Shown piece by piece: positions 54,431 to 62,848 of a DNA stretch of 64,000 nt; positions within the stretch are counted from its first letter, which is position 1, and each line of letters opens with the position of its first letter. The notes under the pieces were generated by a model, which worked only from the letters and a program-made list of their open reading frames with translations, ran no database searches and was not told the origin of the DNA. The stretch comes from Nitrobacter sp051912485 (GTDB lineage: Bacteria; Pseudomonadota; Alphaproteobacteria; Rhizobiales; Xanthobacteraceae): the NCBI RefSeq assembly GCF_051912485.1, contig NZ_CP196822.1, forward strand, positions 3,844,001-3,908,000. Direction: 5' to 3'. Position numbers and translations under genes: made by a program.

Positions 54431-54792
54431 CGATCTTCTTTAGCTCCTGTACCAATTCGGCTTGCGCCCGGCGCTGCGAATTTGCTGTCCTGTCGTGTAT
54501 CGCGACAAGCTGTCGATTACGCCTGGCGACGCCATAACTGGGATTGATCCGCCGGACAAGTGAATGTTCGCGGGCCTCAAATCGCGACCGCTGGATAACA
54601 CGGGAGCGATGCAAGACCCTCGTTACTGAAGCGCGGCACATTCGGAGTCAATGCTGATACGAGCCGGCCGGTTGAGAAGCATTTAAAAATGTCTCGCAAC
54701 GCAACGAGATGACGCTTAACCGCTATCGGCAAAAAGGCGATGTACGCGGTGCGGCAGGAAACCACCGACTTGTTGAAAATGGGAGTGACCGT

Positions 54793-55077
54793 ATGATCGA
54801 AGTTCAGCGCATCGGTGAGGGCGACCCACTCGATTTCGAGGTCGTGGTCCGCGAAGGAAAGGGCGAGACCCGTCACCGCGTCACCATGTCTGAAGCGAAG
54901 AGCAGGCAGCTGACAGCCGGCAAGCATCCGCCAGAGCGCTGCCTCGAAGCCGCCTTTCGCTTCTTGCTCGACCGGGAGCCCAAGGAGTCGATCCTCGCTC
55001 GCTTCGATATTTCCGTGATTTCACGATACTTCCCTGAATTCGAGCAGGAGCTGCCGCGGTATCTCGCGCGGCTCTGA
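54793..55077 (+). CDS. Small hypothetical protein, conserved type
   Basis: A 94-residue protein: MIEVQRIGEGDPLDFEVVVR then EGKGETRHRVTMSEAKSRQL and CLEAAFRFLLDREPKESILA ending DISVISRYFPEFEQELPRYL. This layout resembles short conserved proteins of rhizobia and Rhodopseudomonas that I cannot name. ATG 54793 is preceded by GGGAGTGACC. It lies upstream of the cobalamin riboswitch and is not part of that operon. Confidence 0.6.
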   Translation: MIEVQRIGEGDPLDFEVVVREGKGETRHRVTMSEAKSRQLTAGKHPPERCLEAAFRFLLDREPKESILARFDISVISRYFPEFEQELPRYLARL

Positions 55078-55159
55078 TGTCATCGCATGCTCGCGGTATG
55101 TCGCGGCAACGCCGGGAACGCGTTCGCGGGTTGCACAGGGTGTTCCGCTATGCTTGTTT

Positions 55160-55345
55160 GGGATGTCATTGGTGCCTCCCGAGGGAGGTGAAATGGGAAT
55201 GCGGTGCGGGGCTACTGCCCCCAATGCCGCGGCTGCCCCCGCAACTGTAAGCGGCCATCCGCATCTATTCGGCCACTGGACATGCCATGCATGTGCGGGA
55301 AGGCGGATCCGGATAACGGCCGTGAGCCAGGAGACCGGCCGGTGA
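55160..55345 (+). promoter_or_regulatory. Cobalamin riboswitch
   Basis: The characteristic conserved blocks occur in order: GGTGCCTCCC with AAATGGGAAT, then GCCCCCGCAACTGTAAGCGG (55234-55253), GGCGGATCC, and the B12 box GAGCCAGGAGACCGGCC (55324-55340). This RNA binds adenosylcobalamin and shuts down downstream expression when B12 is plentiful. It lies about 140 bp before btuC, so it controls the btuCDF operon. Confidence 0.95.
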
Positions 55346-55484
55346 TGCATGCTACCGCGCGCGACGGTGGGTCGGCGGAAAGGGTCGTCATGGATCTCCT
55401 GAAATGTGCTGCCGGGCCGGCCGACCCCGCGATTTGCTCGGCTTTCAACGCTACATCTTTCAACGCCAGATGGTGACGACAGGT

Positions 55485-56495
55485 ATGGCGGATCGCCAGC
55501 GAACGGTCGTGACGGTCACGCTGTGTGCGGCGGTCGCGGTGCTGACGCTGGTGTCGCTGGGGGTGGGCCCTGTGAGGTTGTCGCCGGTGGCTGTTCTCGA
55601 TGCCTTGTTCGGCGGAGGCAGCGACGTCCAGCGGATCATCGTGCAGGAGATCCGCTTGCCGCGCGCAATCCTCGGGGTTGCCATCGGCGCCATTCTCGGT
55701 TTGTCGGGTGCGGCCTTGCAGGGATTGCTGCGCAACCCCCTCGCGTCTCCCTCGCTGTTCGGCGCGCCGCAGGCGGCGGCGTTCGGCGCAGTGCTGATCA
55801 TCGCGCTCGGATTAGCCGACGTACGTTCCTTCGCTCTGCCGGTCGCGGCCATCGTCATGGCATTCGCTTCGGTGTTTGTGCTGCTCGCGGTTGCGGGACG
55901 TAGTGCGAGCCTGCTGATCCTGATCCTTGCGGGGCTCGCGATCTCGTCGCTTGCCGGCGCGGCGACATCGCTGACCATGAACCTGTCGCGCAATCCGTTC
56001 GCCGCGTTGGAGATTGCATTCTGGCTGCTGGGGTCGCTGGAGGACCGCAGCTTTCGCCACGTGATGCTGGCGCTACCATTCATCATCGCGGGAGCAGCGA
56101 TCCTGATGAGCCAGCGCCATGCGTTTCGCGCGCTCAGTCTTGGTGAGGAATCCGCGCAGAGCCTGGGCGTCAATGTCGGCCGGTTACGGCTGTGGGCGAT
56201 TCTCGGCGTTGCGCTCGGCGTCGGTGGCGCGGTTGCCGTGGCCGGCGCCATCGGCTTCATCGGCCTGGTTGCGCCACATCTGATGCGACCCCTGATCGGC
56301 TACGACCCGGCGCGGCTCTTGGTGCCAAGTGCGCTGACCGGTGCGGCGCTGCTGCTTGCGGCCGATATCGCGGTGCGCGTCATTCCCTCGACCTCGGACA
56401 TCAAGGTGGGGGTGCTGACCGCGCTGATCGGCGTGCCGTTCTTTCTGTATCTGATCGTGCGTGAGCGGCGCGCGCTGAGCGGAGGCGTCGCATGA
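55485..56495 (+). CDS. btuC: Cobalamin ABC transporter permease
   Basis: A 336-residue FecCD/BtuC-type permease with about ten membrane helices. Family hallmarks include RLPRAILGVAIGAILGLSGA and ALQGLLRNPLASPSLFGAP near the start and GAIGFIGLVAPHLMRPLIGY in the coupling region. Function as B12 permease rests on the riboswitch upstream and on BtuD/BtuF downstream. ATG 55485 is preferred; ATG 55470 and 55404 are in frame. Its stop overlaps btuD by four bases. Confidence 0.9.
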   Translation: MADRQRTVVTVTLCAAVAVLTLVSLGVGPVRLSPVAVLDALFGGGSDVQRIIVQEIRLPRAILGVAIGAILGLSGAALQGLLRNPLASPSLFGAPQAAAFGAVLIIALGLADVRSFALPVAAIVMAFASVFVLLAVAGRSASLLILILAGLAISSLAGAATSLTMNLSRNPFAALEIAFWLLGSLEDRSFRHVMLALPFIIAGAAILMSQRHAFRALSLGEESAQSLGVNVGRLRLWAILGVALGVGGAVAVAGAIGFIGLVAPHLMRPLIGYDPARLLVPSALTGAALLLAADIAVRVIPSTSDIKVGVLTALIGVPFFLYLIVRERRALSGGVA

Positions 56496-57274
56496 GCGAA
56501 GCCGCCATTCTCGTCGCATCGTCGCTGTCGGTGGATCTCGGAGGGCGCGTTGTCCTGAGTGATATTTCGCTGGCGCTCTCGAGCGGGCACCTTGTCGCGC
56601 TGCTCGGGCCGAATGGCGCCGGCAAGACCACATTGTTGCGGGCGCTGGCGGGCCTCTTGCCATCGAAAGGGACGATCGAGGTTTGCGGCGACGCGCTGTC
56701 ATCGCTCGCCCTTCAAGAGCGCGCGCGCCGTTTCGCCTACCTGCCGCAGGGCCATCAGGTGCATTGGCCGTTGCCGGCGAAGGATATCGTGGCGCTGGGA
56801 CGTTACCCGCATGGCGCGGTCGATCCGGCGCGGCTGACGGAGAAGGATGCCGCGGCGGTGATGCGGGCGATGCAGGCGACCGACGTGGTCAGTTTAAGCG
56901 ATCGTCGCGTGACGGAATTGTCCGGCGGCGAGCGCGGCCGGGTGGCGCTGGCGCGGGTGCTGGCCGTGGAAGCGCCGGTGCTGCTGGCCGACGAGCCGAC
57001 CGCATCGCTCGATCCGCGCTATCAGATCGAGATCATGACCAGGCTGCGGACCGCGGCCAACAGCGGAACGCTGGTCATCGTGGTGACGCACGATCTCGGG
57101 CTCGCGGCGCGGTTTGCGGATATCGTTCTCGTGCTGTCCGACGGGCGCCTGGTGTCGCAGGGGCCGCCTGCCGCCGCGCTTTCGGAGGCGGTCATAGCCG
57201 ATGTCTTTCGCGTCAGAACCTATCGGGCCGACTATCAACGTGAAACCGTTATCGTGCCGTGGGCGGAGGTTTGA
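56492..57274 (+). CDS. btuD: Cobalamin ABC transporter ATPase
   Basis: A 260-residue ABC ATPase. Walker A GPNGAGKTT, Q-loop YLPQGHQ, signature LSGGERGRVALAR, Walker B VLLADEPTASLD and the switch His in VVTHDLGLAARF are all intact. It powers B12 uptake with BtuC. ATGA overlap with btuC gives coupled translation. Confidence 0.92.
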   Translation: MSEAAILVASSLSVDLGGRVVLSDISLALSSGHLVALLGPNGAGKTTLLRALAGLLPSKGTIEVCGDALSSLALQERARRFAYLPQGHQVHWPLPAKDIVALGRYPHGAVDPARLTEKDAAAVMRAMQATDVVSLSDRRVTELSGGERGRVALARVLAVEAPVLLADEPTASLDPRYQIEIMTRLRTAANSGTLVIVVTHDLGLAARFADIVLVLSDGRLVSQGPPAAALSEAVIADVFRVRTYRADYQRETVIVPWAEV

Positions 57275-57279
57275 TCGCG

Positions 57280-58179
57280 ATGGCGTTCTTTGCGCGGTTG
57301 CAGCGTCTCGGCGCGGGGGCCCGGTCCTGCATCATCGACCGAAGAATGGGCGGTCTTGCCGCGGCCGTTCTGGCATTGAGCGTGGGGGTCGTCACGCAGG
57401 CGCAGGCCGCCGATCTGCCGCGCGTCGCCTCGATCAACGTCTGCACCGATCAGCTTCTGATGACGCTTGCCGATCCCTCCCAGATCCTCGGCCTCAGCCC
57501 TTATGCGCGCGATGCCGCGCGCTCCTGGGCGGCTGCTGAGGCGACGAAATATCGGCGGCTTTCCGGCGAGGCGGAGGATGTGCTGATGCTCAGGCCGGAC
57601 CTTGTCGTCGCCAGCCTTTATATGAAGCGTACGACGCGCGAATTGCTGAAGCAGCAAGGAATGAGGATCGCCGAATTCGATATCGCAAAATCGATCGACG
57701 ACGTGAAAGGCCAAATTCGCCGGATGGGCGATCTTGTCGGGCATCCGGATCGCGCGGAAGCCCAGGTCGCGCGGCTGGATGCCGCGATTGCCCGCGCGAG
57801 GGAAGCGGTGGCGCGAAAGTCCTATCGGGTTCTGGCGCTGTCGCGACGCGGCTGGGTGTCGGGCGATGACAGTGTCACCGGCGCACTGCTCTCGATCACC
57901 GGGTTGTCGAATGCCGCGTCGGGCATTGACATCAGCTCGGGCGGGTTTGCCAAGCTTGAAACCATTGTTGCAGATCGGCCGGACTTTATCCTGATATCCG
58001 AGGGCCGCGACGTCGCGGAGGACGAAGGCAGTGCGTTGCTGTTGCACCCGGCGCTGGAAAAGCTGTATCCGCCGTCGCGGCGCATCGTGATTCCCGAAGA
58101 CTTCACGGTATGCGGCGGGCCGATGCTTGCCGATGCGCTGGACCGGCTGGTCGCGGAACTGAAGCGGGTCGGGGGCTAG
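57280..58179 (+). CDS. btuF: Cobalamin ABC transporter substrate-binding protein
   Basis: A protein of 299 residues with an export signal (GGLAAAVLALSVGVVTQAQA) and the BtuF/TroA-type binding fold (LPRVASINVCTDQLLMTLAD, then DLVVASLYMKRTTRELLKQ and VADRPDFILISEG). It captures the corrinoid in the periplasm for BtuCD. ATG 57280 follows five bases after the btuD stop; ATG 57346 would start right at the signal peptide. Confidence 0.85.
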   Translation: MAFFARLQRLGAGARSCIIDRRMGGLAAAVLALSVGVVTQAQAADLPRVASINVCTDQLLMTLADPSQILGLSPYARDAARSWAAAEATKYRRLSGEAEDVLMLRPDLVVASLYMKRTTRELLKQQGMRIAEFDIAKSIDDVKGQIRRMGDLVGHPDRAEAQVARLDAAIARAREAVARKSYRVLALSRRGWVSGDDSVTGALLSITGLSNAASGIDISSGGFAKLETIVADRPDFILISEGRDVAEDEGSALLLHPALEKLYPPSRRIVIPEDFTVCGGPMLADALDRLVAELKRVGG

Positions 58180-58188
58180 TCTCCAGAT

Positions 58189-58503
58189 TCAATCAGGTCG
58201 AGTCATTTCTCTGATTTGATGCCAGTATTCTTCTGCCACATCGTTGTCGATTTCCACGGCTTGGGTACTTTCAGAATAAAGACGGTCCTTTCCGTCTTTC
58301 CTAGGTCCAGATATCCAAAACCTTTCGCCGGTATCAATGTCGAAGTAGTTGGCTTTAAAGCCGCTGCCCTTCAGACTCTGGAACGTCCGCCCGTTATAGC
58401 GGATAGATCTGCCCGTCTTTGAGAAAGTGACGCGGCCAATTCTGGCAGGACCGTTAAGGGAGCCCGACTTATTTTCGATGTACATGATACGGGTTTTTGG
58501 CAT
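58189..58503 (-). CDS. Small conserved hypothetical protein
   Basis: A protein of 104 residues starting MPKTRIMYIENKSGSLNGPA, with GRVTFSKTGRSIRYNGRTFQ, FKANYFDIDTGERFWISGPR and KDGKDRLYSESTQAVEIDND. It belongs to a widespread family of small bacterial proteins sometimes mislabelled as deoxyxylulose-phosphate synthase because of an old annotation error; it has no such domain. The real role is unknown. ATG 58503 fits the family start better than the in-frame ATG at 58533. Confidence 0.65.
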   Translation of the reverse strand: MPKTRIMYIENKSGSLNGPARIGRVTFSKTGRSIRYNGRTFQSLKGSGFKANYFDIDTGERFWISGPRKDGKDRLYSESTQAVEIDNDVAEEYWHQIREMTRPD

Positions 58504-58622
58504 GGGTACATGATCGTATGCGATCTCTAGCATTGCAACAGTGTGGCAGTTCAGGGGTCTGTTTCATTTTCTCTGCAAGCCCTTCAAGCAGCGCAGAATT
58601 CGGCCGGAGTTGGAGTCGAACC

Positions 58623-59159
58623 ATGAGCGAAGCAATGCGCAGGACAGACCTCTCCTGCTGGCCGCCGCTTAAGGCAATGGGACGGGTCATCCGCGTGCTG
58701 ATCGCCCTGTCAGCATTGTCGTTGCCGGCCGTCGCAGCTGACTGGGCGCGCTATGGCAATGTGCGGTTCCAGTATTGGATCGACCTTCCCCCAGGCTTTT
58801 CCGAAGTCAAGGAATCGGAGAACGGCGACGGCGGCATCTCGTTATCGTCAGACCGTACTGCGCAACTGAGCGTTTGGGGCAGCTATCTGACCGACGGAAA
58901 TTTTGCGGCGGAGACCAAGGGGCGTTCCGATCAGGACCGCTCCAATGGCTGGAGCATTACCTATCAGAAGCAACAGGCGAAATGGGCGGTATGGTCGGGC
59001 GCAAAAGGCGCCCGTATCTTCTACGAACGCGCCATTCTAACTTGCGATGGCGCGGCCGCGTATTTCCGACTCGAATACGACAAGGGACAGGCAAAGGCGT
59101 TCGACCCGCTCGTTTCCAGACCGACCAAATCGCTGCGAAGCGGAAGCTGCCGACAGTGA
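58623..59159 (+). CDS. Secreted hypothetical protein
   Basis: A protein of 178 residues with a signal peptide (RVIRVLIALSALSLPAVAAD) and a beta-rich mature part beginning WARYGNVRFQYWIDLPPGFS and containing ISLSSDRTAQLSVWGSYLTD and GARIFYERAILTCDGAAAYF. Two Cys in the C-terminal half could form a disulfide. ATG 58623 is the start just upstream of the signal; ATG 58677 would start at MGRVIRV. No known family. Confidence 0.65.
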   Translation: MSEAMRRTDLSCWPPLKAMGRVIRVLIALSALSLPAVAADWARYGNVRFQYWIDLPPGFSEVKESENGDGGISLSSDRTAQLSVWGSYLTDGNFAAETKGRSDQDRSNGWSITYQKQQAKWAVWSGAKGARIFYERAILTCDGAAAYFRLEYDKGQAKAFDPLVSRPTKSLRSGSCRQ

Positions 59160-59242
59160 CAGCTAGGCTTTGCAGAATGGTGCTGCAACCATCCGCGCGG
59201 TTGATCAATCTGGAAAAGCGAACGTCCCATCAATCCATCAGG

Positions 59243-60055
59243 TCAGAATCTAAACCCGATGCCGCCGACCGCCAGTTGGTGCGACATGTCAGAGAAACGA
59301 ACTGTCCAGTTGGTAGTGGCAGCATGTGTAGGATACACGGTGGGGCCGAATGTCTGATCGGTGGTGTCGACGAACAAGTAGCGGTACTCGGCAAACACGT
59401 AAGCGTTGCTGCCAAGGGCGACGCGAACACCTGCCTTCGCTTGGGCAGCGAAACCCCAGGAGGAGGAGTCTGCGCCCGAGTTGAAATGGTTGATGCCCAA
59501 TTCCAGCGGGCTGGTCTGAGTCGAATCCGCGCCTTTGATTGAGATACGGGCGGCCCCGATCCCGCCGCCGATGTACGGCGTCACGCTCTGATAGGACGTG
59601 GGAAAGCTGAGAACCACATTCGCCAGAAGAACGGCATTGTTCATCGGAAAGGTATCGTCAAACGTATGTTCTGAAAGCCGATCGGTGGGATTGTTCAGCG
59701 TCGCACGCTGCTTGCCGGCCAGATAAAAACCTTCGACCTCGAGAGCAGGCATCAAGCTTGAGCCATACGACCATTCATGACCGACCTGCAGACCGACGAG
59801 CCCGACACCGCTGCTGTCGGACCGCCCGTTGGCGTGGACACTGAGCGGGCCTCCCTCGGCCTCTATAAAAAAGGCGGTTCCGGATTGGGTGATGCTTCCC
59901 GTGCTGCCGACGCCACCGCCGCCGAAAACACCGACGTAGGTGCCGCGCGCCGGCGCGCCTCCACCAACGTCAGCCGCCAGTGCTCCTGTAGAGCACAGCG
60001 CCAGCAACAAGATGCCTGCGAGTCCCGGTTTGCAAGATTGATCTCCTAACGACAT
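59243..60055 (-). CDS. Outer-membrane beta-barrel protein (Omp25-like)
   Basis: A 270-residue outer-membrane protein with signal peptide (LAGILLLALCSTGALAADVG) and an eight-stranded barrel of the OmpA/Omp25 type: TYVGVFGGGGVGSTGS at the start, TPYIGGGIGAARISIKG in the middle, NAYVFAEYRYLFVDTTDQTF and the C-terminal ending HQLAVGGIGFRF with terminal Phe. An AAAGGGGGC site precedes ATG 60055. Such proteins stabilise the outer membrane of rhizobia. Confidence 0.85.
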   Translation of the reverse strand: MSLGDQSCKPGLAGILLLALCSTGALAADVGGGAPARGTYVGVFGGGGVGSTGSITQSGTAFFIEAEGGPLSVHANGRSDSSGVGLVGLQVGHEWSYGSSLMPALEVEGFYLAGKQRATLNNPTDRLSEHTFDDTFPMNNAVLLANVVLSFPTSYQSVTPYIGGGIGAARISIKGADSTQTSPLELGINHFNSGADSSSWGFAAQAKAGVRVALGSNAYVFAEYRYLFVDTTDQTFGPTVYPTHAATTNWTVRFSDMSHQLAVGGIGFRF

Positions 60056-60109
60056 TGGCTTCGCCCCCTTTTTGGAATGATTCGTTTCCTCTGCAACTAT
60101 TCGAATCAT

Positions 60110-60837
60110 AGCGCTGCCTGTAGTCGTCTCCCATACTCCGATGACTCGGATTCACAGCTGATAGTCCGTGAGACGACCACGCAAGACGCGCTGACGCGGC
60201 CGGAAGTGCCTAGGCGGGGCGCGAATTGCCTCGACCCAAGCCGACGACTCAGGATCACGGTCGCGGCAAGCGCAACATTCGTCGGATCTCACGATAAACG
60301 TTTGCCTGATTCGATCGAATGTCGCGGATGTTTCTTTGAATTCGGCGACCCGGTTGGCAATTTGCCTGCGCCGCTAACAGCTAATCGGTACAAAATGGCT
60401 GGCTTGAATGGCGCGCCCGAAGAGATTCGAACTCCTGACCCCCAAATTCGTAGTCTGGAGTGGCCATTGAAATTGTTGGAGTTCGTTACCGTAAGAACAG
60501 CATTCTTAACGGAAAATCATCGCCGCGGATTGCTTTACGGCGCATTTTGCCGTTACCGAATAAAACGAGTCGTGCGAGGCTTAGCCCTGTTTGGTTGCAA
60601 AAACATGTGCTCCAAAGTTCTGCCGGTACCTCCTCCGCGCCACTCGGGTTCATCATAGTTGTGAATAGGCTGCCCCCTCCAGCGCCAAGCAAACGTCCGC
60701 CGGTGCGATCTCTGGTATTGGCATTGAAACAGCGTGCGCTTGTAAAGGCGGGTGTCACCAAACGCAACTCAGATCCTCATACTGCAGGCGAGGGTCGTTG
60801 GGATGTATCGTGTTCTCCAATGATTTCTTTCTGAATT
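60110..60837. other. Gap with a tRNA-Arg fragment, no protein gene seen
   Basis: The only identifiable item is the tRNA-Arg 3' fragment at 60409-60458, listed separately. Plus frames at 60077-60658 and 60460-60834 look like shadows. Confidence 0.45.
60409..60458 (-). other. 3' fragment of tRNA-Arg(ACG), attachment-site scar
   Basis: Read on the minus strand the sequence is CCAGACTACGAATTTGGGGG, then TCAGGAGTTCGAATCTCTTC and GGGCGCGCCA. This is the anticodon arm (loop CTACGAA, anticodon ACG), variable loop, T-arm and acceptor 3' strand with CCA of tRNA-Arg. The 5' half (acceptor, D-arm) is absent; beyond 60458 the sequence is unrelated. Such 50-nt tRNA 3' copies are typical of attachment sites of integrated elements. 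Confidence 0.75.
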
Positions 60838-61482
60838 CTATTCTGCGTCGGGCTGACGGCCTGGCTCGGCCATGGCAAATGCCTCGAGATCCGACGCTGT
60901 CGCATCGATTTCCAGGATTCGTTTGTATGGAGAAAGATCAACACCGAAGCGCCGCGCATTGAACACCTGCGGAACAATGCAAATATCGGCTACCGTCGGC
61001 CGTTCACCGAGCGCAAACGGCCCGGGCAGGTGCGCAAGGCGTGCTTCGATCGCGTCGAATCCGGCTTTGATCCAGTACTGCGACCATGCCGCACGGGTGG
61101 CCTCATCGACTCCCATTTCGGCCAGCCGATTCAAAACACGGAGGTTTCCGATGGGATGAATGTCGCTTGTCACCACCAGCGCGATTTCGCGCGCGACAGC
61201 GCGTGCTTTCGAGCTGGATGGCAGCAGCGGCGGAGCCGGGTGCGTTTCATCGAGATATTCAATGATCGCGAGTGACTGAGCCAGGCGAAAGTCACCTTCG
61301 ATCCAATAGGGCACCAGTCCAGCCGGGTTGATGTCGCGGTAGGTCTGCTGGCTTTGTTCACCTTTGCGCAAATGTACGAATTTGGTCTCCGCGCTCAATC
61401 CCTTGAGTCCGAGCGCGATGCGGACGCGGTAGGCTGCGGTTGATCGGAAGTATCCGTATAGCAAAGCGTCGTCGTTGTTCAT
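60838..61482 (-). CDS. maiA: Maleylacetoacetate isomerase (zeta-class GST)
   Basis: A 214-residue zeta-class glutathione transferase. It has the N-terminal active-site region YGYFRSTAAYRVRIALGLKG, the GSH-binding QSLAIIEYLDETHPAPPLLP and the C-terminal helix region GPFALGERPTVADICIVPQV. It isomerises maleylacetoacetate to fumarylacetoacetate in tyrosine and phenylalanine breakdown. It follows hmgA by 15 bp on the same strand. fumarylacetoacetase is not in the window. Confidence 0.92.
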   Translation of the reverse strand: MNNDDALLYGYFRSTAAYRVRIALGLKGLSAETKFVHLRKGEQSQQTYRDINPAGLVPYWIEGDFRLAQSLAIIEYLDETHPAPPLLPSSSKARAVAREIALVVTSDIHPIGNLRVLNRLAEMGVDEATRAAWSQYWIKAGFDAIEARLAHLPGPFALGERPTVADICIVPQVFNARRFGVDLSPYKRILEIDATASDLEAFAMAEPGRQPDAE

Positions 61483-61497
61483 CTCGCAGTTCGCACC

Positions 61498-62844
61498 TTA
61501 CGGCTTGGTCGGATCGAAACGGCGTTCAAGCCCTTGCCAACAATCCGCGTAGTCGTCCTGCAGCGCGCCGGATGTTGCGGCATATTCGGTCACGCGCTGT
61601 GGGAAGCGTGTTTCGAACATGAAGGCCATGGTGTTGGTTAGCTTGACGGGCTTGAGCTCGGTATTGCTGGCATGGTCGAACGCCTCGCGGTCGGGCCCGT
61701 GAGGAAGCATGCAATTATGCAGGCTGATGCCGCCAGGTAGGAAGCCCTGCGGCTTGGCGTCGTAAACGCCGTAAATCAAGCCCATAAACTCGGACATGAT
61801 GTTCATATGATACCAAGGTGGACGGAACGTGTTTTCTGCGACCGCCCAGCGCTCCGGGAAAATCACGAAATCGATATTCGCTGTGCCGGCAATTTCTGAG
61901 GGCGATGTCAGCACGGTGAAGATCGATGGATCAGGGTGATCGAAGCCGATTGCGCCGATTGGCGAGAACCTCCTTAAATCGTACTTATAGGGCGCATAGT
62001 TGCCATGCCATGCCACGACATCAATCGGCGAGTGAGGCAGAGTCGTAGACCATAGCGCTCCACCCCATTTCACGAACAGCTCGGTTGGCTTGTCGCCATC
62101 CTCATAAGCGGCGACCGGGGTGAGAAAGTCGCGTGAGTTGGCAAGACAATTCGCGCCGATGGGGCCCCGCTCAGGCAGCGTGAATGCGCCGCCGTAGTTC
62201 TCGCACAGATAGCCGCGCGCGGGGCCGGATGGAATTTCGACGCGAAACTTGACGCCGCGCGGAATAACGGCAATTTCGCCCGGCTCGGTGTCGATTACGC
62301 CGAGCTCGGTGACGAAGCGAAGGCTGCCCTCCTGCGGTACGAACAGCATCTCACCATCGGCATTGTAAAAATGCTGATCGACCATGGATTTCGTAATGAG
62401 ATAGATATGCGCGGCCATGCCGGCCTGGGTGTCGGCGTCGCCCGCGGTGGTTATCGTTCGCACGCTCTGCAAGAAAGTCAGCTCGTCCTCTGGAATCGGC
62501 GTGGGGTCCCAGCGTAGTTGCGCGATCGGCATGTCATGCTCGCGGCACGGCGCTGTGCGCCAGAGTCTTGCATCGGCCTTAACGAAACGCCCGGAATGAC
62601 GAACCGAGGGACGGATACGATAAAGCCACGAGCGTTCGTTGGCGCCGCGCGGCGCGGTGAACGGGGAGCCGGACAATTGTTCGGCGTACAATCCGTAGGC
62701 GCAGCGTTGAGGTGAATTGCGACCGATCGGCAATGCGCCCGGCAGTGCTTCGGTCTCGAAGCTATTGCCAAAGCCCGACATATAGCCGGGCGTCACGTTG
62801 GCAGTGTTGCGATTGACGGCGACAGGAGTGAAATTGGTGTTCAT
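61498..62844 (-). CDS. hmgA: Homogentisate 1,2-dioxygenase
   Basis: A 448-residue homogentisate dioxygenase. It begins YMSGFGNSFETEALPGALPI and contains the iron-site region with HNCMLPHGPDREAFDHASN and WPERW-like FPERWAVAENTFRPPWYHMN. It opens the homogentisate ring to maleylacetoacetate. ATG 62844 has an AGGAGG-like site upstream (AAGGAGGATAAGGCG); the frame is open 14 codons further. It lies between the MBL-fold gene and maiA in one operon. Confidence 0.95.
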   Translation of the reverse strand: MNTNFTPVAVNRNTANVTPGYMSGFGNSFETEALPGALPIGRNSPQRCAYGLYAEQLSGSPFTAPRGANERSWLYRIRPSVRHSGRFVKADARLWRTAPCREHDMPIAQLRWDPTPIPEDELTFLQSVRTITTAGDADTQAGMAAHIYLITKSMVDQHFYNADGEMLFVPQEGSLRFVTELGVIDTEPGEIAVIPRGVKFRVEIPSGPARGYLCENYGGAFTLPERGPIGANCLANSRDFLTPVAAYEDGDKPTELFVKWGGALWSTTLPHSPIDVVAWHGNYAPYKYDLRRFSPIGAIGFDHPDPSIFTVLTSPSEIAGTANIDFVIFPERWAVAENTFRPPWYHMNIMSEFMGLIYGVYDAKPQGFLPGGISLHNCMLPHGPDREAFDHASNTELKPVKLTNTMAFMFETRFPQRVTEYAATSGALQDDYADCWQGLERRFDPTKP

Positions 62845-62848
62845 CGCC

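Noticed and set aside
54414..54641. 75-codon minus-strand ORF upstream of the 54065 gene
   Set aside because: Only its last 25 codons look protein-like; no start signal and Arg-rich shadow composition before that.
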